Source: Pseudomonadota bacterium
GTDB taxonomy: Bacteria; Pseudomonadota; Alphaproteobacteria; Caulobacterales; Caulobacteraceae
NCBI GenBank assembly: GCA_023428785.1
Contig: JAEYWU010000027.1
Location: forward strand, 1-14,959
Reading direction: 5' to 3'
Length of the DNA stretch: 14,959 nucleotides
A program made the translations under genes and the position numbers. Positions 6,775 through 13,182 of the stretch are shown in pieces. The stretch's first letter is position 1, and each line of letters starts with the position of its first letter. The notes beneath the pieces are model-generated. The model did not search any database. It worked only from the letters and a program-made list of their open reading frames with translations, and was not told the origin of the DNA.

Positions 6775-7434
6775 GTGTCGGACACGGGCCCCGGCATTCC
6801 CGCCTCGGTCGCCCCGGACCTGTTCAAGCCCTTCTCGACGGGAACGGGGCAACGCGAGGGCGCGGGCGCCGGCTTGGGCCTCTCCATCTGCCGCGAGCTG
6901 GTCGAGCGCATGGACGGGACCATCGCGCTCGATGGCCCGGATCAGCCCGGCGCCGCCTTCTCGTTCGGCTTCGTGCTCTATGACGTGCCGGCTCAGGACG
7001 AGACCCTGCCCGAAGCGCCCGCGCCCACGCCGCACGACACGCTTCATGTGCTGGTCGCCGACGACAACGCCACCAACCGGCTGGTCGCCTCGACCCTGCT
7101 CAACACCTTCGGCTGCACCAGCGATGCGGTGGAGAACGGCGCCCAGGCCGTCGAGGCCCTCCAGACCCGCGCCTATGATCTGGTGCTCATGGACATCAAG
7201 ATGCCGGTCATGGACGGGGTCGAGGCGACCGGCGCCATCCGCCGTCTTGCCGGCGCAGCGGCCCAGGTGCCGATCATCGCCCTGACCGCCAACGCCGATC
7301 CCTCGGACCAGCGAAGCTATATCGAGGCCGGGATGGACGACGTCGTCGAAAAGCCGATCAAGGCCGAGGTCCTCCTCGCAGCCATCCGTCGGGCGATGAC
7401 CGCCCCCGAAACCGTAGACGCCCAGGCCGCCTAG
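6775..7434 (+). CDS. C-terminal fragment of the hybrid kinase: partial HATPase plus receiver
   Basis: Right half of the frameshifted kinase. The homologous frame is continuous from about 6571, but the first available start in it is GTG at 6775 (SDTGPGIPASV), which would leave out the N box, so a separately translated product could not bind ATP normally. The receiver domain is complete: acidic pair in VADDNATNRLVAST, phospho-Asp in LMDIKMPVMDG, LTANADP, and EKPIKAEVLLAAIRRA. There is no evident Shine-Dalgarno at 6775. Best read as part of one broken gene; an independent response regulator is unlikely. Confidence 0.4.
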   Translation: MSDTGPGIPASVAPDLFKPFSTGTGQREGAGAGLGLSICRELVERMDGTIALDGPDQPGAAFSFGFVLYDVPAQDETLPEAPAPTPHDTLHVLVADDNATNRLVASTLLNTFGCTSDAVENGAQAVEALQTRAYDLVLMDIKMPVMDGVEATGAIRRLAGAAAQVPIIALTANADPSDQRSYIEAGMDDVVEKPIKAEVLLAAIRRAMTAPETVDAQAA

Positions 7435-7539
7435 ACCCGCCGCCTGAACGATCGCCGGGACGCGAAAACATCGCTTCATCCCCGCTCGATCGCGTCACAC
7501 CCTATGCTCCGGGCCGGTCTTTCACATCGTTCATGTCAT

Positions 7540-7579
7540 GGCGTCTGTGGCGTCTGTGTCGGTCTCGACGCGGACCGAC
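7540..7579. repeat. Tandem 9-mer and inverted repeat between convergent genes
   Basis: The gap between the kinase end (7434) and the Lrp gene end (7591) holds two back-to-back copies of GGCGTCTGT (7540-7557) and an inverted repeat GTCGGTC (7558-7564) / GACCGAC (7573-7579). The hairpin could end either convergent transcript but has no U-tract on either strand, so a terminator role is only a guess. The rest of the 156-bp gap shows nothing recognisable. Confidence 0.35.
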
Positions 7580-7590
7580 GCCAAACGGCC

Positions 7591-8109
7591 TCACACCGGC
7601 AGCGCCCCCCGTTTGACCACTGTCCGCATCGCCACGCTGGACGACACCCGCGTCACGCCCGGGATCCGGGTCAGCTCCTTGGAGTGGATGCGTTCCAGAT
7701 CATCGACGTCGCGGCTCACCAGCCTGAGCAGATAGTCCGACGAGCCGGTCATCAGATAGCATTCGACCACCTCCGGCACCGTGGCGATGGCCGTCTCGAA
7801 GGCCGTCAGCGCCCCCTCCGCCTGGGACGACAGGGTCACGGTCACGAAGACCGAGATCGGCAGCCCGACCGCCCGTTCGTTGATGATGGCGGTGTAGCGG
7901 CTGATGACTTCTTCGGCCTCCAGCGCCCGGAGCCTTCTCAGGCACGCGCTCTCGGACAGGTTCACCGCCTTGGCCAGTTCAGCGTTGGTCATGCGCCCGT
8001 CGCGCTGGAGCGCGCGGATCATCTTGCGATCGACCTCATCCAGTTCTGTCGCGGAAACTGTCTTCAAGTGGCCCTCATGCGCAAGTTTCTGCGACTTTAC
8101 GCTGATCAT
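7591..8109 (-). CDS. Lrp/AsnC-family transcriptional regulator, probable regulator of ald
   Basis: 172 aa from ATG 8109. Seen: an N-terminal winged helix-turn-helix (LDEVDRKMIRALQRDGR, TNAELAKAVNLSESACLRRL) and a C-terminal RAM/ligand-binding domain (VVECYLMTGSSDYLLRLV, then RIPGVTRVSSSVAMRTVV). These regulators form octamer-type assemblies and respond to amino acids. Divergent pairing with alanine dehydrogenase is classic (AldR-type), so it probably activates ald in response to alanine or leucine; this is inference. The start is uncertain: ATG 8109 has no Shine-Dalgarno and adds about 18 residues before the conserved LDEVDR, whereas an in-frame TTG at 8067 has GAGG 5 nt upstream and would give a more typical 158 aa. 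A palindrome that looks like the operator lies between these two starts. Confidence 0.92.
   Translation of the reverse strand: MISVKSQKLAHEGHLKTVSATELDEVDRKMIRALQRDGRMTNAELAKAVNLSESACLRRLRALEAEEVISRYTAIINERAVGLPISVFVTVTLSSQAEGALTAFETAIATVPEVVECYLMTGSSDYLLRLVSRDVDDLERIHSKELTRIPGVTRVSSSVAMRTVVKRGALPV
8080..8093. promoter_or_regulatory. Candidate Lrp-type operator between the regulator and ald
   Basis: CGCA (8080-8083) and TGCG (8090-8093) flank AGTTTC, forming a 14-bp inverted repeat. It resembles Lrp/AsnC-family sites with a GCA-N6-TGC core around an AT-rich centre. It lies about 100 bp upstream of the ald start and inside the 5' end of the longest Lrp reading frame, where it could serve both activation of ald and autoregulation. 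Binding is inferred from pattern and context only. Confidence 0.4.
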
Positions 8110-8171
8110 CTGGCGAAATGAACAGGAACCTGCGTACGATCCCTCGCTATTTTCCGCGCCAACTCAAATCC

Positions 8172-8178
8172 GGGAGAG
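8172..8178 (+). promoter_or_regulatory. Ribosome binding site of ald
   Basis: GGGAGAG, 6 nt before the ATG at 8185, is a strong Shine-Dalgarno and fixes the ald start. Upstream, GCTATTTT (8146-8153) is a weak -10-like box with no good -35, which would fit a promoter needing an activator. Confidence 0.6.
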
Positions 8179-8184
8179 ACCTCC

Positions 8185-9297
8185 ATGCGCGTCGGCGTGC
8201 CCAAGGAAATCAAGAAGAACGAACACCGCATCGGCCTGACGCCGACGGCGGTTCGCGAATATGTGGCCCACGGCCACGCCGTCTCGATCCAGAAGGGCGC
8301 GGGCCTCGGCGCCGGTTTCACCGACAAGGACTACGAGAAGGCCGGCGCAACGATCGTCGCCACGGCCGAGGAGATATTCGCCAACAACGACATGATCGTG
8401 AAGGTGAAGGAGCCCCAGAAGGTTGAATGGGAGATGCTGCGCGAAGGCCAGATCCTCTTCACCTATCTGCACCTGGCGCCCGATCCCGAGCAGACCAAGG
8501 GGCTGATGGCCTCGAAGTGCGCCGCCGTCGCCTATGAGACCGTCACCGATGCGAAGGGCGGCCTGCCGCTGCTGGCGCCGATGTCGGAAGTCGCCGGCCG
8601 GATCGCGGTCTTCTCGGCGGCCGAGACCCTGCTCAAGCACAATGGCGGCATGGGCCTGCTGTTCTGCGGCGTCCCGGGCGTGGCCCCGGCCCGCGTCCTG
8701 GTTCTGGGCGGCGGCGTGGTCGGCCTGAACGCGGCCCGTATGGCCATGGGTCTAGGCGCCGAGGTCGTTGTGCTGGAACGCTCGATCCCGCGCATGGCCT
8801 ATATCGATGAACTGACTGGCGGCCGCGTCATCACCCGCTACTCCTCGATCGGCGCGATCGAGGAAGAGGCGCTGAAGGCCGATGTCGTCATCGGCGCCGT
8901 CCTGGTGCCGGGCGCCGAGGCGCCCAAGCTGATCTCGAAAGAGATGCTCAAGAAGATGAAGAACGGCTCGGTGCTGGTCGACGTCGCCATCGACCAGGGC
9001 GGCTGCTTCGAGACCTCGCATCCGACCACCCACGAAGACCCGACCTATGAGGTCGACGGCGTGGTTCACTATTGCGTGGCCAACATGCCGGGCGCCGCCC
9101 CGCGCACGTCTTCCGAAGCCCTGAACAACGCCACCCTGCCGTTCGGCCTGGCCCTGGCGAACAAGGGGCTGGACGCCCTGAAAGACAATCCGCACCTCGC
9201 GCGCGGCCTGAACGTCCTGAACGGCAAGCTCACCTACCCCGCCGTCGGCGAGGCTCTTGGCCTCGAGTGGGAAGACCCCTACGGCGTCTGGAAGTAA
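8185..9297 (+). CDS. ald: Alanine dehydrogenase
   Basis: 370 aa, full length. It catalyses reversible NAD-dependent oxidative deamination of L-alanine to pyruvate and ammonia, in the cytoplasm, usually as a hexamer. Seen: MRVGVPKEIKKNEHRIGLTP at the start, with the pyruvate-binding R15 and K75 (in VKVKEPQ), catalytic H96 (in YLHLAPD), the NAD-binding Rossmann VLVLGGGVVGLNAARMA, and catalytic D270 in VDVAIDQGGC. These positions match the numbering known for characterised alanine dehydrogenases. It is transcribed divergently from the Lrp-type gene and followed by a strong terminator, so it is a single-gene unit, probably under Lrp control. Confidence 0.97.
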   Translation: MRVGVPKEIKKNEHRIGLTPTAVREYVAHGHAVSIQKGAGLGAGFTDKDYEKAGATIVATAEEIFANNDMIVKVKEPQKVEWEMLREGQILFTYLHLAPDPEQTKGLMASKCAAVAYETVTDAKGGLPLLAPMSEVAGRIAVFSAAETLLKHNGGMGLLFCGVPGVAPARVLVLGGGVVGLNAARMAMGLGAEVVVLERSIPRMAYIDELTGGRVITRYSSIGAIEEEALKADVVIGAVLVPGAEAPKLISKEMLKKMKNGSVLVDVAIDQGGCFETSHPTTHEDPTYEVDGVVHYCVANMPGAAPRTSSEALNNATLPFGLALANKGLDALKDNPHLARGLNVLNGKLTYPAVGEALGLEWEDPYGVWK

Positions 9298-9309
9298 GGC
9301 CCCAACGAC

Positions 9310-9340
9310 AAAGGGCGCTCCCGCCGAGAGCGCCCTTTTT
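9310..9340 (+). terminator. Intrinsic terminator after ald
   Basis: A perfect stem GGGCGCTC (9313-9320) / GAGCGCCC (9328-9335) with a 7-nt loop, extended by AAA:TTT pairs to 11 bp, ends in five T. It starts 13 nt after the ald stop. The A-run on its left gives a short U-run on the other strand, so it may also stop transcription of the convergent thiolase gene, though more weakly. Confidence 0.9.
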
Positions 9341-9362
9341 CAATTCAGACGGGTTCTCGGAC

Positions 9363-10571
9363 CTAGAAAATCTCGAACAGCCCCGCCGCGCCCATGCCGC
9401 CGCCGACGCACATGGTGACGACGCCGTACTTGGCCCCGCGACGCTTGCCTTCGATCAGGACGTGGCCGGTCATCCGGGCGCCCGACATGCCGTAGGGGTG
9501 GCCGATCGAGATGGCGCCGCCCGAGACGTTCAGGCGATCGTTCGGAATGCCCAGCTTGTCGCGGCAGTAGAGCACCTGGACCGCAAAGGCCTCGTTCAGC
9601 TCCCAGATGCCGATGTCATCGACCGTCAGGCCATGGGCCTTGAGCAGCTTGGGCACCGCGAACACCGGACCGATGCCCATCTCGTCAGGATCGCAGCCGG
9701 CCACGGCCATGCCGCGATAGGCGCCCAGTGGCTGCAGGCCGCGCTTCTCGGCCTCCTTCGCTTCCATCAGCACCGAGGCCGAGGCGCCGTCCGACAGCTG
9801 CGAGGCGTTGCCTGCGGTGATGTACTTGCCTTCCGCGATCTCCTGGCCGCCGCTGAAGACGGTCTTGAGCGACTTCAGGCCCTCCAGCGTCGTGTCGGCG
9901 CGGTTGCCCTCATCCTTGGACAGGGTGACTTCCTTCGCCGAGGTTTCGCCCGTGGCCTTGTCCAGCACTTGCATCGTCGCCGTCATCGGCACGATTTCGG
10001 CGTCCAGCCGGCCCTCGGCCTGGGCCTGGGCGGTGCGCTGCTGCGACTGGAAGGCGTATTCGTCCTGCGCGTCGCGCGAGATGCCGTAGCGGGCGGCCAC
10101 GACCTCGGCCGTCTCCAGCATGGTCATGTACATGTGCGGCTGCAGCTTCAGCAGGTCCGCGTCCGCGGCGCGGAACATGTTCATCTTGCCGTTCTGAACC
10201 AGCGAGATGCTTTCTAGACCACCGCCGACGGCGATCTGCTGGCCGTCGACCATCACCTGCTTGGCCGCCGTGGCGATGGCCATCAGACCCGAGGCGCACT
10301 GGCGATCCAGCGTCATGCCCGAGACCACGGTCGGGAAGCCCGCAGCCATGGCGATCTGGCGCGCCACATTGGTTCCGGTCGAGCCCTGCTGGAGGGCTGC
10401 GCCCATCACCACATCCTCGATCTCGGCCGGATCGACACCCGCGCGCTCCACGGCGTGCTTCACCGCATGGGCGCCCAGCTGCTGGCCCTGGGTGTCGTTG
10501 AAGGCCCCGCGATAGGCCTTGCCAATCGGAGTACGGGCGGTCGAGACGATTACGGCTTCACGCATGGTCAT
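9363..10571 (-). CDS. Thiolase-family acetyl-CoA acyltransferase
   Basis: 402 aa. Thiolase: cleaves 3-ketoacyl-CoA with CoA, or condenses acyl-CoAs. Seen: REAVIVSTARTPIGKAYRG at the N-terminus, nucleophilic Cys92 in DRQCASGLMA, NEAFAVQVL, His358 in GGAISIGHPYGMSGAR and Cys388 in CVGGGMGAAG. The usual GHPIGASG is here GHPYGMSG, seen in some acyl-CoA thiolase subgroups. The start ATG at 10571 overlaps the stop of the upstream SDR gene (ATGA) with AAGGAG 4 nt upstream; a second ATG two codons later (10565) is an alternative. The pairing with the SDR gene suggests the last step of a beta-oxidation-like pathway rather than polyhydroxybutyrate synthesis, but chain-length preference cannot be read from sequence. 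Confidence 0.93.
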   Translation of the reverse strand: MTMREAVIVSTARTPIGKAYRGAFNDTQGQQLGAHAVKHAVERAGVDPAEIEDVVMGAALQQGSTGTNVARQIAMAAGFPTVVSGMTLDRQCASGLMAIATAAKQVMVDGQQIAVGGGLESISLVQNGKMNMFRAADADLLKLQPHMYMTMLETAEVVAARYGISRDAQDEYAFQSQQRTAQAQAEGRLDAEIVPMTATMQVLDKATGETSAKEVTLSKDEGNRADTTLEGLKSLKTVFSGGQEIAEGKYITAGNASQLSDGASASVLMEAKEAEKRGLQPLGAYRGMAVAGCDPDEMGIGPVFAVPKLLKAHGLTVDDIGIWELNEAFAVQVLYCRDKLGIPNDRLNVSGGAISIGHPYGMSGARMTGHVLIEGKRRGAKYGVVTMCVGGGMGAAGLFEIF

Positions 10572-11479
10572 TGAGCTCCTTTGGCCCGAGCGGCCTTGGT
10601 CAGTTCGATGGTGCCTTGGGCCGAGCCGGCCTGGGGGATGATCTCGCCTTCGCGCTCCTGGATTTCGCTCCAGCGGGCCGCGACCTGCTCGGCCGCGTCC
10701 GGTCCGGCGGCATGGATGCCCTGGGTCAGGGTGACGTGCGCGGCCTCGAAGCCGCCGGCGCCGGCGCCCAGGATGGCGCGCGTCGGGGCGTTCTCGCTGA
10801 CCAGATGCAATAAGCCCGGCGTGACCAGGCTGGGCCGCAGGGCGTCGAGATCCAGCGAGGCGCCGAGGTCCTCGGTCATGCGAGTCGCCGCCGTCGGGGC
10901 CAGCGAGTTGACGCGGATGTCGTACTTGGCGCCCTCGATGGCCAGGGTCTGCATCAGCCCCACCAGACCCATCTTGGCCGCCGCATAGTTTGACTGGCCG
11001 AAGTTGCCGTACAGGCCCGACGACGAGGTCGTCATGGCGATACGGCCATAGTTCTGCTCGCGCATGATTTCCCACACCGCCTTGGTGCAGACGACCGCGC
11101 CCATCAGGTGGACATCCAGCACGAAGCGGAAGTCGTCGAGCGTCATCTTGGCGAAGGTCTTGTCGCGCAGCACACCGGCATTGTTCACCAGGATGTCGAC
11201 TCGACCCCAGGTCTCCATGGCTGACTTGACCATGGCGGCCACGCCGGCCTCGTCGGTGACCGAACAGGTCGCGGCGATCGCCTCGCCGCCCGCCGCACGG
11301 ATCTCGTCGGCCACCTGTTCGGCGGGGCCCGCCGAGCCGCCGGTGCCGTCGCGGGCGCCGCCGAAATCATTGACCACGACCTTGGCCCCGCGCTTGCCGA
11401 GCGCCAGGGCGTGCTCGCGTCCCAGGCCGCCTCCGGCGCCGGTGACAATGGCGACCCGGCCGTCAAAGCGAATGGTCAT
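10568..11479 (-). CDS. SDR-family 3-hydroxyacyl-CoA dehydrogenase-like protein (MFE-2/HSD17B4 type)
   Basis: 303 aa. Seen: the NAD-binding TGAGGGLG (residues 13-20), acidic VVVNDFGG, NNAGVLRDKTF (99-109), the catalytic Ser152/153, Tyr165 and Lys169 (TTSSSGLYGNFGQSNYAAAK), and RVNSLAPTAATRMT. The NDFGGARDGTG stretch, the LRDKTFAKM motif and a C-terminal extension beyond ~240 match the dehydrogenase domain of peroxisomal multifunctional enzyme type 2. Role: probable oxidation of 3-hydroxyacyl-CoA to 3-ketoacyl-CoA, feeding the overlapping thiolase downstream. The ATG start has GGGAG 6 nt upstream and a good promoter about 30 bp upstream. It could act on steroid or branched-chain acyl-CoAs; not resolvable here. 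Confidence 0.88.
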   Translation of the reverse strand: MTIRFDGRVAIVTGAGGGLGREHALALGKRGAKVVVNDFGGARDGTGGSAGPAEQVADEIRAAGGEAIAATCSVTDEAGVAAMVKSAMETWGRVDILVNNAGVLRDKTFAKMTLDDFRFVLDVHLMGAVVCTKAVWEIMREQNYGRIAMTTSSSGLYGNFGQSNYAAAKMGLVGLMQTLAIEGAKYDIRVNSLAPTAATRMTEDLGASLDLDALRPSLVTPGLLHLVSENAPTRAILGAGAGGFEAAHVTLTQGIHAAGPDAAEQVAARWSEIQEREGEIIPQAGSAQGTIELTKAARAKGAQ

Positions 11480-11506
11480 GGGTGACTCCCGTTCAGATGA
11501 CGCAGC

Positions 11507-11532
11507 GGTTTAGGCTCGCGCCCTCGGGTCAA
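11507..11532 (-). promoter_or_regulatory. Promoter of the SDR-thiolase operon
   Basis: On the minus strand TTGACCC (11532-11526) is followed after 11 nt by CCTAAACC (11514-11507). This matches the Caulobacter housekeeping pattern (TTGACGS, 10-14 nt, GCTANAWC) at 6 of 7 and 6 of 8 positions. The predicted leader is about 20 nt and contains the GGGAG Shine-Dalgarno and a GACTC CcrM-type site (11484-11488). Confidence 0.55.
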
Positions 11533-11546
11533 GCAAGACCTTCCCG

Positions 11547-11566
11547 AAACCACCGTCTCGTGGTTT
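11547..11566. repeat. Perfect inverted repeat just upstream of rfbC
   Basis: AAACCAC (11547-11553) and GTGGTTT (11560-11566) are perfect 7-bp arms around a 6-nt spacer CGTCTC, ending 9 bp before the rfbC ATG. It may be an operator or a leader hairpin close to the start codon. No U-tract follows, so a terminator is unlikely. Confidence 0.5.
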
Positions 11567-11575
11567 GACGGGCCC

Positions 11576-12142
11576 ATGCAGGTGACCGACCTCGCCATCC
11601 CCGGCGTCAAGCTGATCGGGCCCCCGCCGCGCTACCCCGACGCGCGCGGCTGGTTCAGCGAACACTGGAGCCGCCGAACCTTCGAGGAGGCCGGCGTCAG
11701 CCATGATTGGCTTCAGGACAATCTCGCCTGGTCCGAGAGGGCCGGGACCGTGCGCGGCATGCATTTCCAGTCGCCGCCATCGGCCCAGACCAAGCTGATC
11801 TCCGTCCTGCGCGGCGCGGTCCTGGACGTCGTCGTCGACATCCGGGTGGGCTCCCCGACCTTTGGACAGCACGTCTCGGCCGAGCTTACGCCGGACAACG
11901 GCCGGATGATGCTGGCCCCGCGCGGGACGGCGCACGGGCTGGTCACCCTGACCGACGACACCCTGGTTCTGTACAAGGTCGACGCCTTTTTCGACCTGCC
12001 CCACGACCGCGCCTTGCGCTGGAACGATCCCGCGCTCGGCATCGCCTGGCCCGAGGTCACCGGCACGTCCGTATCGCCCAAGGACGCCGATGCGCCGCTT
12101 CTGGCGGATCTGCCCGACTATTTCCGCTGGGAGGGCGCGTGA
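11576..12142 (+). CDS. rfbC: dTDP-4-dehydrorhamnose 3,5-epimerase
   Basis: 188 aa, full length. It epimerises C3 and C5 of dTDP-4-keto-6-deoxyglucose, the third step of dTDP-L-rhamnose synthesis. Seen: a cupin fold with DARGWFSEHW (R24 and E29), R60 and the catalytic base His63 in VRGMHFQ, K73, VDIRVGSPTFG, H120 in RGTAHG, and the proton donor Tyr133 in LYK. All the key family residues fall at their usual positions. The following AFF replaces the common DYY, a mild change near the active site. The ATG start has only a weak Shine-Dalgarno; a GTG two codons later is an alternative. It is first of three overlapping rhamnose genes; its stop overlaps the rfbB start (GTGA). Confidence 0.94.
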   Translation: MQVTDLAIPGVKLIGPPPRYPDARGWFSEHWSRRTFEEAGVSHDWLQDNLAWSERAGTVRGMHFQSPPSAQTKLISVLRGAVLDVVVDIRVGSPTFGQHVSAELTPDNGRMMLAPRGTAHGLVTLTDDTLVLYKVDAFFDLPHDRALRWNDPALGIAWPEVTGTSVSPKDADAPLLADLPDYFRWEGA

Positions 12143-13182
12143 GGGTTCTGGTCACCGGCGGCTGCGGCTTCATCGGCTCGGCGGTCGTCCGACTGCTTGT
12201 TGCTCGCGGGGTGGAGCGGGTCGGGGTGCTAGACGCTCTGACCTATGCGGCCAATCCGGCGACGTTGGCGCCCTTCGACGGCCGCGACGACTATTGCTTC
12301 TTCCACGCTGATATCGGCGACCGTACGGCCGTGGACACCGCGCTCGAGGCGCTGCGCCCCCAGGCGATCCTGCACCTGGCCGCCGAGACCCATGTCGACC
12401 GATCCATCGACGGACCCGGCGCCTTCGTCCAGACCAATCTCGGCGGCACGCAAATCCTGCTCGAGGCCGCCGAAGGCTTTCGACAGACCTTGCCGAGCGC
12501 CGAGGCCGAGGCCTTCCGCTTCATTCACGTCTCGACGGATGAGGTGTTCGGCGCGCTGGAGCCGGACGAGGCTCCGTTCACCGAGGCCAGCCCCTACCGT
12601 CCCCGCTCGCCCTATGCCGCATCCAAGGCCGGCGCCGATCACCTGGCGCGCGCCTGGCACGAGACCTACGGGCTGCCGGTCATCCTGACCAACTGCTCCA
12701 ACAACTACGGCCCCTATCAGCACCCCGAAAAGCTGATCCCGCTGATGACGCTGCGCGGCCTTCGCGGGGAAGGGTTGCCGGTCTACGGCGACGGGAAGCA
12801 GGTTCGCGACTGGCTCCACGTCGAGGATCATGCCCGCGCCCTGCTCGCGGCGCTTGATCGGGGAATTCCGGGTCAGACCTATCTGGTCGGCGCCCGCAGC
12901 GAGCAGACCAATCTGCAGATTGTGTCGGCCCTGTGCGAAGCCCTTGACGGGCTCGCGCCCGAACGGTCGCACCAGGCGCTGATCCACCACGTCAAGGATC
13001 GCCCGGGGCACGACCGGCGCTACGCCATCGACCCCAGCCATATCGAACAGGCCCTTGGCTGGACGCCTCGGATCCCCCTGCAGGAGGGTCTGGCCGCTAC
13101 GGTGCGCTGGTATGCCGACAACGAGGCCTGGTGGGCGTCGATGCTCTCGGGCGGCTCTCTGGACCGGCGCGGCGTTCGATGA
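12139..13182 (+). CDS. rfbB: dTDP-glucose 4,6-dehydratase
   Basis: 347 aa, full length. It converts dTDP-glucose to dTDP-4-keto-6-deoxyglucose using bound NAD. Seen: the Rossmann TGGCGFIGS (6-14), LDALTYAAN, LAAETHVDRSI, catalytic Thr133-Asp134-Glu135 in STDEVFG, Tyr159 and Lys163 in YAASKAG, NCSNNYGPYQHPEKLIP, VYGDGKQVRDWLHVEDHA and a C-terminal DRPGHDRRYAID. The GTG start overlaps the rfbC stop with GGAGG 4 nt upstream. Its stop overlaps the rfbD ATG (ATGA), so the three genes are probably translated in a coupled way. Confidence 0.96.
   Translation: MRVLVTGGCGFIGSAVVRLLVARGVERVGVLDALTYAANPATLAPFDGRDDYCFFHADIGDRTAVDTALEALRPQAILHLAAETHVDRSIDGPGAFVQTNLGGTQILLEAAEGFRQTLPSAEAEAFRFIHVSTDEVFGALEPDEAPFTEASPYRPRSPYAASKAGADHLARAWHETYGLPVILTNCSNNYGPYQHPEKLIPLMTLRGLRGEGLPVYGDGKQVRDWLHVEDHARALLAALDRGIPGQTYLVGARSEQTNLQIVSALCEALDGLAPERSHQALIHHVKDRPGHDRRYAIDPSHIEQALGWTPRIPLQEGLAATVRWYADNEAWWASMLSGGSLDRRGVR

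Larger units (their letters stand above)
5831..7434 (+). pseudogene. Hybrid sensor histidine kinase, broken by a one-base frameshift
   Basis: Adding one base at the GGGG run (6570-6573) restores a ~534-residue hybrid kinase. Seen in order: an N-terminal CBS-like pair (~1-125), a short linker helix, HisKA with phospho-acceptor His at residue 170 (MSHEIRTPLNGV), HATPase_c with N box (FNNLIGNALKFT), G1 (DTGPGIP) and G2 (GAGLGLSICREL), then a receiver domain with phospho-Asp at about residue 455 (LMDIKMPVMDG) and conserved Lys in EKPIKAE. There is no transmembrane helix, so it is a cytoplasmic sensor; no HPt domain is present. The GTG start has GGGAG 6 nt upstream. As written, frame 2 runs into TGA at 6596 while homology continues in frame 1 from about 6571, giving LWG-PCAEQRNLTLEV across the join. 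All domains on both sides look intact, so the shift is either recent or a sequencing/assembly error in a homopolymer. No canonical slippery heptamer is present. Signal and output are unknown. Confidence 0.8.

Noticed and set aside
7504..8121. Long plus-strand frame opposite the Lrp gene
   Set aside because: Composition is that of a GC-rich antisense shadow (His/Arg/Gln-rich) with no family motif, while the minus strand encodes a complete Lrp protein.
10572..11075. Upstream extension of the thiolase frame
   Set aside because: Shadow of the SDR gene; thiolase homology starts at REAVIVSTARTP.
11565..11571. TTGACGG as a -35 box for rfbC
   Set aside because: It lies 4 nt before the rfbC ATG, too close to drive that gene, and no -10 follows at a useful distance.
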